64,000 nt of DNA, taken from NCBI GenBank assembly GCA_017311185.1, contig JAESUZ010005169.1, positions 237,001-301,000 of the forward strand, in the 5' to 3' direction. The stretch's first letter is position 1. The number at the start of each line of letters is the position of its first letter. A program made the position numbers and the translations under genes. The notes under the pieces are model-generated. The model did no database searches, was not told the DNA's origin, and was given only the letters and a program-made list of their open reading frames with translations. The DNA is from Proteles cristata cristata (Eukaryota; Chordata; Mammalia; Carnivora; Hyaenidae). Positions 55,868 to 64,000 of the stretch are shown one piece after another.

Positions 55868-56106
55868 ATTTTTCTAATTTTTAAATTTTTTATTATTTAA
55901 TTTTTTAAAAATCATTTTTATTTATTTTTGAGAGAGATAGAGAGCAGGGAAGGGGCAGAGAGATAGGAGGAGTGTGAATCTTAAGCATGCTCCACACTCT
56001 GAACACAGAGTCCGATGCAGGGCTTGAACTCACAAACCATGAGATCATGACCTGAGCAGAAATTTAAGAGTTGGCCGCTTAACTGACTGAGTCACCCAGA
56101 CACCCA
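55868..56106 (-). mobile_element. Feliform SINE, antisense
   Basis: TSD AACAACTCTCTTTTT / AACAACTCTTTTTTT (55852-55866, 56107-56121). Middle GCTCCACACTCTGAACACAG; head TGAGTCACCCAGACACCC. Confidence 0.9.
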
Positions 56107-56220
56107 AACAACTCTTTTTTTTTTTAAAGGCCACTTTGAAATGTAAATAATCCTGAGAGTAGCAATGTAACAAGTCACCAACCTTCAGTATGAATTAATT
56201 CTTCAAATCTGGCATTAAGA

Positions 56221-56436
56221 GGGGTGCCTAGGTGGCTCAGCCAGTTAAGCATCCGACTTTGGCTCAGGTCATGATCTCACAGTTTGTGGGTTCGAGCGCT
56301 GTGTCGGGCTCTGTGCTGACAGCTAGCTCAGATCCTGGAGCCTGCTTCAGATTCTGTGTCTCCCTGTCTCTCTGACCCTCCCCTGCTCACACACACACTC
56401 TCTCTCTCTCTTAGAAATAAATAAAACATTAAAAAT
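56221..56436 (+). mobile_element. Feliform SINE
   Basis: TSD AAATCTGGCATTAAGA / AAATCTGACATTAAGA (56205-56220, 56437-56452; one mismatch). (CA)n spot ACACACACAC in the CT zone. Confidence 0.94.
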
Positions 56437-56452
56437 AAATCTGACATTAAGA

Positions 56453-56899
56453 AACACTCTGATTTTTGCTATTTTAACTATAGTTCTCTTGCCCAGACTG
56501 CTTTACTGACTGTCCTTCCCAGACTTCCTGATTCCATTTCCTCCATTTTCCAAACCATCTTCTCCTCTGTCATTATTTTTCTTTCTAAAACTTGGATTAA
56601 GTGTATTATTCACTTTCTAAAACCAATTGCCTATGACAAATTTTCATTCAGATTGAAGTCATAGACAATTTGGAGGATTATAACTGACCTTGAAAAAATG
56701 AAATAGAATAGAACTGAAGTATTAACATTTCACAAGTTGAAAGGGTTAGTTTTGCTTTGTGAAATTTTACTTTAATTACTGCATGTATACTGGGATGCAT
56801 ATATAAGGTATTTCTTTTTGTGCATGGTGGTCAGAATTTTGAGAGCCACAGGTCTGTAAGAAACAGTCTTCTTTCAACCTGGAGTATAGGGCTTTTCCC
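56453..56899. other. Unique sequence
   Basis: Nothing recognised. Confidence 0.5.
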
Positions 56900-57265
56900 A
56901 AATGGCCTTCCCAGCTTTGTATCTTGTGTGCCTCATTCTTTTAAACATATTATTTAACTGCTTTATGTCCCACACATCTCCTTGAACATATTCGATGTCT
57001 TGGTGTCTCTAATTTGATGCATGCTTCTACTCCCATTTCTCTGATTGCTGAGCCTTAAAGACTTTCTTCAGATAACATCACCTCCATGTTCCTCCTAGGA
57101 AGAATTAAGCACTTGTTGTTGCATTTTGGATCTCTCTTCTCTCTCAGAGCACTTAGCACATCTTGTTATATTTAGTGTGTCATCTCTCTGTGATGAGAAA
57201 ATGTTCAGAGAATAGCCAAATGTAATAGCCAGGCTCTCAATGTTCATTGAATAAATGGAACAGAA
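56900..57265 (+). mobile_element. L2 3' region
   Basis: CAGATAACATCACCTCCATG, AGCACTTAGCACATCTTG, CTCAATGTTCATTGAATAAATGG mark the L2 3' end. Diverged. Confidence 0.6.
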
Positions 57266-57733
57266 GCACAAATAAAATAAGAGCTTTTGTAAAGTATAGA
57301 AAAATTATTTGGCTGTGTAATTGTGGGATTTTGAAAACATCTTAGAAGAAGCAACATGTTTAAGGCAGTAGGTTGGGAAGGAACTTCTATGCAACCAATG
57401 GTGGTTGAGAATCCCATGGCAGAGTGAGATATGAGACAGATGATAGGTGGTTTAGCTCTGAGGGTGAAACATTTTACATAAACTCCTCATCTTGTAGAAT
57501 CTAAATTAATAATACATGTTACTTTTCACTATTTTCACTGCTAATTTCCAGTGGCAAAAACGTCTGTGGCATACAATAGTTGGTAATGATTCCTGATGGA
57601 CTAGAGACTGCCCAGTGACATATTTTGTCAATTTCTTCCTTGGTAATTTTACAATTTCTTAGACCTTTTTCCCTTTTAAGTTACTAATGTTATTTTGTCT
57701 ACTTTTCTTTCCAATCTTGATTATTTTGCTCTA
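57266..57733. other. Unique sequence
   Basis: Nothing recognised. Confidence 0.5.
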
Positions 57734-57748
57734 AAAACTTTAATTTCA

Positions 57749-57951
57749 GGAGTGTCTAGGTGGCTTAGCCGGTTAAGCATCCGACTTTTGGTTTCAGCTC
57801 AGGTCACGGTCTCAACAGTTCATGGGTTTGAGCCCCACATGGAGCTCCATGTTAACAGCCCAGAGCTTGCTGAAGATTCTCTCTCTTTCCCTCTTTCCCA
57901 CTCGTGCTTGCACTGTCTCTCAAAATAAATAAATAAATTTTAAAAATTAAA
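57749..57951 (+). mobile_element. Older carnivore SINE
   Basis: TSD AAAACTTTAATTTCA / AAAACTTATTTCA (57734-57748, 57952-57964). GACTTTTGGTTTCAGCTC subfamily; tail AAAATAAATAAATAAATTTT. Confidence 0.9.
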
Positions 57952-57964
57952 AAAACTTATTTCA

Positions 57965-60900
57965 CAAGCATGAAGAATTTGTCAATTCCACCGTTGATTC
58001 TTAGGAGAGAGAAAACTGTTAACATAGGATTAACCAAGAATTTCTACACCTGACAAACTTAATCCAAATCAGAGCTGTAGTTCACTAGTATCTGCACTTA
58101 CGCTCATTAGCACAGTTCACTAGACATTAGTGTACTTAGGTGTCCTCACTTCTGTCATTGAAATGTGTTCCTCTTTCCATTCTGTGCATATTGATAATCA
58201 TCAGACCTATGGTTTATCTAATTTGAGTTGAATGAAGCAGAACTAGATTAATTCCAGAGGGAACTGGCACTAATAAGTACGAAAACCTTGTGTTCAAATT
58301 TTATTTTAAGAAAAGCCTGACACAAATGAAAATACAGATACGGCATATTGCTCAGTTCAAATCACTCTGAGGGAAAAATAAACTTCAGATCTTTGGTAGC
58401 AAAACAGATCTCTTTCTCTTTCTTGACGTTATAAAACGTTTGTAAAATAAGGCTGCACTTTTGTCTTTAATTTTCTTTTGCAGTTTTCACTCACTGTGGA
58501 TTCCTTCTTCCTCTCATTTGTTGTGGTGGCTCTTTCATTTCTCCTCATTTCTTTCTCCTCCTTTTGTTTATCTTCAGTTTTCTCTCTTCCTCCTGTTTCC
58601 TGTTTCCTCTGTTCTCTTTTTCTCTTTTCTCTCTTTAAGCATGCTGTAAACTTATTCATTCCCCAAAGGCAAAAACAGCTATCTGAGCAACACTTTGTCA
58701 GCATAATACATTTACAGAATGCATATTTATGAACCTTTGAGCTTTTATTGTTCCACAGGGCAAATAAAAAACATGAAAAGTAGCAATATAGTGTTTCAAA
58801 GGTCCCTCAAGGAAAACAAAAGTAGCTGGAAATAAATTTGGAAAAAGATTCTTCTGTAAAAACAGAACCTTGAATTTGTACATGCAAAAGGTTGAATAGT
58901 AGAAACCAGTTTTGTTCTTCCTCCTAAACCAAGACTTAGGAAATTTTAAACTTTTTAATAGGTCTAGCCTCTTAAAGTTTGGAAAAGAAAATAATTTTAA
59001 AAGAGGATTGGACATAAACGTTTATAATCCAGAGAATCTTAAAACAGCATGTTGCATTTGGCTGTAATAAAAAAAAGGGGGAGGAAGGAGGGGGACTTAA
59101 ATTGAAAAGCCCATCTTACTTCCAAATTACAAGTTTGGCTTCCAGCATGGAGTCTTATACTAAATTAGCTAGATTAAAGAGCTTGGGAGTAGAAATGAAA
59201 ATCTTATAAAATGTCCTGTGATAGTAGTCTTATTTTAATTGATCTTAGTAGAGTCATTAAATTCTCATTGTGTTTCCAAACTTTCCAAAATGAATAGATT
59301 ATTAATATTTAATGCCTGGTGAGGAAGTGGCCACATGTCCCCCTGATTACATCCAGGCAGAATGGGATAAACTGAAGGAGGTGAGAAGCCTCGAGGTGAG
59401 AGTTGTGAAGAATTCTGAGGGCGCTGCTCAGTTCCAAGTGTTGATTTAGATATCAAGGTCCAGGAGGGTGGTTTTCTCAGGATCATGTCTCTCCTTCAAT
59501 GCATTCCATTCATTGATGCCGTAAGCTTCAAGTTCTCCAACTGATGATATATCCCCAAGATCAATGTCGAAACAAAGTCACGAAATGGAGTTTCCAATTT
59601 TGTGGTTCTTGCAGTTTGAACACTTAGAAATGGAAGGTGCTTTCTAAAACCATTACCCTAAAGTCAATCTTTAATCTCTGGGCAAATAGGTCTCAGCAAT
59701 GAGGTGTATCTAAAATAGGGATGAGTTCCAAATGGAGAATAAACTGAAACTAGGTTCTAAATTCTGTCTGAACTGGGCAGAATGGTAGACTTCATGAATT
59801 GAGAAATTTATAGTATTTAATCTCCATCAGATAATGTGTGCTAGAGAGCTGTACATCCCTAATGACCCCATTCAGCCTGCCATTCTATACTTCAGGTTTC
59901 CATCTGCAATAACACTTGGAGAGACTTGTTTTTCCAATAGAGGACAGAAGAGAAGCCCTAGTCCTCAGCCGTATTCCATATCTGCTTTCAACAATAGTTT
60001 CCTTGACTTCCCCCTTCCTTCTGGTCAAATTGTTGCCTTCTCTTCAAGATAAAGGAAAAACCCCATGTAGTGACAATACCTAAGTCCTAATAGCATCTTA
60101 GCCAACCTAAGTTAGGAGGAGTTTTGTTAATTCTTAAGTTTCCTAGGAAAAGTGCCATTCCTTATCTCTCACTTTATTAGTAAGAAAATTGGGTCTTGGC
60201 AATGAATTCCAAGGTTTCCGTCAAACACCAGTTGAGAGAATAATGGTAAACACCAAAAGAACAGAAATAGAAGTCTATTTCATCCATCAGTGTACATACA
60301 GCTCATGGCTGCTAACGTGCTGGTGATATAGCTGGTAGACAATAGATATGGCTTATTTTAATTAATGTAAATTACAGTTTAGTCTTTCTGAATTGCCCTT
60401 CCTGAGTATGTCTTGACTAACTCTTACTGCACACATTATATTTGTTCTACTGGGCTGTTAAACAACAGTCTCTGTATTTCACTGAGCAGAACAAAGGAAT
60501 TGGTTTTTATGCCTTTTGGCATTAAGGTGTGTCACATTTCCTTCTCCTTCTCTTTATTTTATCTGCTTTTTTCACTTTTCCTACATCCATTTCACTGATT
60601 CCAATTCCATGTGGGACATTAATAATACTAACAATAGCCTCCAGGAAAAGCCACACGCTAGGTCACTGTGCATAAATAGCCGTAGCATCTTCATCATTTA
60701 AAACAGAGATTTAGAGAAAGATTTTAAAGAGAAGTAGTTAAAAGACATCTGTTAGCATTAAGAACTATTTAATACACTATCTGTCTGTAGTGTTATTCAC
60801 TGAGGGGGAGACCCTGAGACTGATGATGCTCAGGAAACAGAGAAAGAAAATAACCCCCAAAAGTGGAGTTGCTTGGAGGGTCCAGTGCCTCCCTACCTAC

Positions 60901-61019
60901 ATTGGTTAAAATGTAGTCTTCTAGAATGATGTATGAAATCCTGCTTACATCTGTAGCCTTATCATCAATTTTTTTCCTGTACATACCACGTTTTCCCCTC
61001 CTACTGAACTACTCTCTGT
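57965..61019. other. 3 kb unique block
   Basis: No mobile element recognised. It includes a pyrimidine-rich stretch (58480-58640) whose reverse strand gives a Lys/Glu/Arg-rich chance frame, and an A4-G5 purine zone at 59070-59095. No exon, CpG island or RNA gene recognised. Confidence 0.45.
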
Positions 61020-61265
61020 TTTCTGTTACAATTCTTTCTTGTCTCCTTGGCTTTATATGTATTTTATGCACCTAGTAGACTCCTACTCATCTCTCAAAAG
61101 GCTGGATTATGGACTCTAGGAATTTAGCCTAACACCATGACCCTGCAAAGCCCTCTTATCTTTGTTTCATGACTCTTAAACTTTTGTTGTAATTATAATA
61201 CAGGGTTTATTGTCACATAAAAGGTAATTAAAATGTGTGTTGGATAGATGAATGGAAGGAGGGAT
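61020..61265 (+). mobile_element. L2 3' region, diverged
   Basis: GACTCCTACTCATCTCTCAAAA, ACCATGACCCTGCAAAG, then TGTTGGATAGATGAATGGA resembles the L2 3' end. Confidence 0.45.
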
Positions 61266-61544
61266 GAAAGAAAAATTAAGGACTTAGTGCAATATTGTTA
61301 CTAGGGTGGCAAAGACTGGGATATTTGATGATGATAATGTACAAGAAAAGCAGGGCTGGATATGGTTAGGAATGCACTGTCTGCCTGTTCCAGTATTTGG
61401 TGTTCCCTGTATACGTATTTTATTTTTTCCCTCAACCCTCATACATACTATCACCATCTATTTGTATGAAGTCTCTCTCCTTTTTAGTTATAAATATTGC
61501 TGAAATTGACTTTTGAAATCATCCATTGGCCAGCATTTTGGAGA

Positions 61545-62145
61545 GAGTATTCATCAACACTGATGTTAGTATTTTCCACAGATGACAGAGTCCACTATTT
61601 TCTTTAAAAACTCAAGTGGTGAGTAAAATGGCTGTGAATTCTTTGCAGTTCTTCTCATCTAGAAGTAAAGTCCATTTCTCATCTTCTGGAATCTGAGCTG
61701 ACATTATGACTTGCATTCACTAATAGAATGTGGTAACAGTGAGGATGTGCCTGTTTAGTGTGGAGGCCTTTCAGAGACCTGGTGGCTTCCAGCTCTATTC
61801 TCTTTGAACCCTAGGCTACCACACAAGGAGTTCTGGCCACTCTGCCTCAGAGACCACGTGGACAGAGAGAGAGATAGCCAGTGTATTTCCAGCTGTTCCA
61901 GCCATCCTTGCCAAGGTGACAGATATGTGAATGAAGCCATGTTGTGTTTGCAGTTACAGTCAATGACTGGATGCCTACAGCCTCGTGAGTGACCACAGCT
62001 TAGACCAGAAGAACCACCTATCTGAGCCCAGCCTTGATCACAGAATTATGATTAAATGAACTTGTGTGGTCTAGACCACTGAATTTTGAGGTGGTTTATC
62101 ATGCAGCAACATATAATGGGAACAGTCAAGAGCCCATTTGCAATG
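61545..62145 (+). mobile_element. Old MaLR-type LTR (MLT1-like)
   Basis: Ordered matches to an older mammalian MaLR LTR: TTTGCAGTTCTTCTCATCTAG, GAATCTGAGCTGACATTATGAC, CACTAATAGAATGTGGTAAC, TTTCAGAGACCTGGTGGCTTCC, AGAGACCACGTGGACAGAG, GTGAATGAAGCCATGTTG, GAAGAACCACCTATCTGAGC, ACTGAATTTTGAGGTGGTTTATC. Noncoding relic. A SINE sits at its right end. Confidence 0.7.
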
Positions 62146-62166
62146 ATCTAAGTCAGCCTTTAAAAT

Positions 62167-62390
62167 TTTTTTTTAAGTTTTATTTATTTCTTTTGAGAGA
62201 GAGAGAGTACAAACAGGGGAGGAGTAGAAAGACAGACAGACAGACAGACAGACAGAGAGAATCCCAAGCAGGCTCCATGTTGCCAGTGTGGAGCCAGATG
62301 TGGGGCTCAAACTTCCAAACCATGAGATCATGATCTGATTCGAAATTAAGAGTTGGACACTTAACTGCCTGAGCCACCCAGGCTCCCCTT
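62167..62390 (-). mobile_element. Feliform SINE, antisense, with GACA repeat
   Basis: Diverged TSD around 62145-62166 and 62391-62414 (AAGTCAGCCTTTAAAAT / AAATCAGTCTTAAAAT). A (GACA)n tract lies at 62230-62256. Head GAGCCACCCAGGCTCCCC. Confidence 0.9.
62230..62256 (+). repeat. (GACA)n microsatellite
   Basis: Six to seven GACA units in the GA-rich zone of the SINE. Confidence 0.92.
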
Positions 62391-62414
62391 GATTACTTAA
62401 ATCAGTCTTAAAAT

Positions 62415-62874
62415 GATGTCCTGAATGACTTATTCTTTAGTAATGAGTCAGCCAACATATAATGCATGTAAAACATTCACTATCATTAAAAAAAAAAATC
62501 TATTGTGAGACACATTTTACAGTTTGCTCTTGCATGGCTCTGGATATGTTCCTTATTTTCCTTCTGTCCTGCTCAGCAGTTCCCTTTTAAGCTGTGTCAA
62601 TGCTTCAATAATGCTTTCCTGCAATTTATAACTTAGCCATAAGATTTTGACCTAGGCTGAACCTTGGTATCTAAAGTGTCAGAAAGGGGCATTTTTATGT
62701 TTATCCCATAATCGGCTCAGAGAAGTATGGACTAACCTTATGTCTTTTTCAATGTGTGTGCTCTCAGTAGAGCAGCTTTCAATGTCCAAGGACCGATGAG
62801 AACATCTTAGTTTTATAGAATCGTGGATCTATCTGCCACTCAACTTTTCCACTATAGTTCAGCTCATTCTATCA
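62415..62874. other. Unique sequence
   Basis: Nothing recognised. Confidence 0.5.
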
Positions 62875-62890
62875 GGAATTTTACGTTGGA

Positions 62891-63098
62891 GAGGTGCCTG
62901 GGTGGCTCAGTTGGTTGAGCACCTGACTTTGGCTCAGGTCATGAACTTGAGGTTCATGAGTTTGAGCCCCATGTTGGGCTCTGTGATGACAGATCAGAAC
63001 TTGGAGCCTGCTTCGGATTCTGTGTGTCCCTCTCTCTCTGTTGCTCCCTGTGCTCTCTCTCTCTCTACCTCTTTCTCTCTCTCAAATATAAATAAAAA
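62891..63098 (+). mobile_element. Feliform SINE, diverged
   Basis: TSD GGAATTTTACGTTGGA / GGAATGTTAATTTGGA (62875-62890, 63099-63114). Head GAGGTGCCTGGGTGGCTCAG; tail CTCAAATATAAATAAAAA. Confidence 0.9.
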
Positions 63099-63114
63099 GG
63101 AATGTTAATTTGGA

Positions 63115-64000
63115 AATTTTGATGAAGAAGCAGGTTACAATGGATGAGATTTTCCAAGGTTAGTTTACAATATCTTCTAAGGACCTGTGTTAAAAATGGT
63201 TTTACAATTCTTGGCCCATATCTATTCCAGGGGAATAAAAAGGTTTTATTTTGATGAAGATTTTATAAAGAGACCTGAGCTCTGAGGCCTTCCAACAAAA
63301 GGAAGGGTAGGAGACATTTCTCTTTGCTTACCAAGCTTAGTGAGGGGACTTCACAATGGACCCTTTGGACAGCAGGGAATGTATCCTTTGTAGTCATGGG
63401 GGCACAACGGCTCCTGACTCCTGCTAAGGACCCAAGCTTGAAGTCTATCTCTGGCAGTGCATTACATGATCTTCCAATAGCAGGTTAAATGTGAGGGAAT
63501 ATCAGGGACTAGATGGGGAACTCTTAACATGACTATCAGTTCCTTTTCAAAGGGATCCTGCCTAAAAGAGATTTCCAGATGTGGGACTCCAGAAGGGGAA
63601 AGACAGAGTGAATGTCAGGAGCTGCCAATCAAAAGAGTCACTCTGTGCTCTCTGGGCACCAGGACCTTGTGCCGCAGGTAAGCAAGGGAGACTCAGAAGA
63701 ACCCGTGAGAGAAAGTCAGCTTTGACAGCCATAGTCCAGGGAGCAAGCACCAAGGCAGCTTCTAAGAGTCCCAGTCAGGGAGGAACCTCCCGCCTCCCCG
63801 TTACTTTGTCTTTCCCTTTCTCTGCCCCTGGCTGGGTCAGAAACAGCTTCTGGTAGGAATGAGGTAGAAAGAAAAAGGGAAGAGTCCTATCTCTTTCCTC
63901 CATTGTAATGGCAAACCCACAGTGGGACCCGAACCCACATCTAAGATCCTGGAAAGAGGAAAGTTTTCTTTCAAATCAGAGCCTAGACACTACTGCCTTA
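63115..64000. other. Unique sequence, GC-richer toward the right edge
   Basis: No repeat recognised. About 63560-63850 has raised GC, CpG and a consensus-like splice donor CAG|GTAAGC at 63675-63683. A 91-codon frame (63581-63856) has no recognisable relatives. It may include an exon of an unknown transcript or simply be unique DNA. Confidence 0.4.

Noticed and set aside
58429..58704. 91-codon Lys/Glu/Arg-rich minus frame, considered as ATP6V1G3 because that gene is expected on the minus strand
   Set aside because: It lacks the V-ATPase G-subunit pattern and arises from a pyrimidine-rich stretch read in reverse.
61545..62145. Possible retroviral gene in the LTR-like segment
   Set aside because: Only LTR-type noncoding sequence is seen. 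No gag, pol or env frame is present next to it.
83..63098. tRNA-like A and B boxes (TGGCTCAGTCGG, GGTTCGAGCCC) at about 33 sites
   Set aside because: Each is followed by the SINE CT-rich body and AAATAAA/A-rich tail and most have target-site duplications. They are tRNA-Lys-derived SINEs, not tRNA genes.
1..64000. CRISPR array, operon or phage-type system
   Set aside because: Dispersed repeats are mammalian retroelements with TSDs. There are no regularly spaced short repeats, no dense coding and no ribosome-binding sites.

Overview
This is a mammalian nuclear sequence from a cat-like carnivore (Feliformia, most likely a felid). The main evidence is about 33 copies of the tRNA-Lys-derived carnivore SINE in its feliform form: head GGCGCCTGGGTGGCTCAG, B-box GGTTCGAGCCC, a CT-rich middle and an AAATAAA/A-rich tail. 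Carnivore L1 3' ends and ancient mammalian L2, MIR, MER5A and MaLR-like remnants agree. There are no operons, CRISPR arrays, rRNA genes or prokaryotic features.

Only one gene is supported. Positions 1-8986 are the last part of an intron, 8987-9097 is the terminal coding exon of NEK7 (36 codons plus TAA, plus strand), and 9098 to about 12030 is its 3' UTR, ending at a pair of AATAAA signals. NEK7 is a NIMA-related kinase acting in mitosis and as the partner of NLRP3 in inflammasome assembly. The remaining 52 kb (12.03-64 kb) is downstream intergenic DNA. From human synteny known to me, the next gene should be ATP6V1G3 and then PTPRC, but no exon of either is recognised here.

Layout: 1-8.6 kb intron with two very young SINEs, one older SINE, a TSD-flanked truncated L1 inside an L2, and a 2 kb antisense L2; 8.6-12.03 kb L1 fragment, splice acceptor, exon and 3' UTR; 12.0-14.6 kb mostly unique with MIR/L2; 14.6-17.8 kb two old L1M pieces with three nested SINEs; 17.8-31 kb unique blocks between SINEs, with MIR, MER5A and a younger L1; 31-41.6 kb SINE-dotted unique sequence with a CTCF-like motif; 41.6-43.2 kb L1 with a nested SINE; 43.6-47.2 kb a MIR cluster; 47.2-49.1 kb a long repeat-free AT-rich block with homeodomain-type TAATTA sites; 49.1-57 kb SINEs and a polypyrimidine microsatellite; 57-64 kb L2, an old MaLR-like LTR and unique DNA.

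The most notable observation is in the NEK7 exon. Compared with human NEK7 as I remember it, the last 18 residues differ at four places, and two of them (290 and 294) are, as I recall, in the published NLRP3-contact surface. Other leads are a young SINE subfamily, several repeat-free candidate regulatory blocks and multiple poly(A) signals. I see no undescribed genetic system. Repeat calls come from recognising consensus features by eye, so their ends are approximate unless target-site duplications (TSDs) are given.
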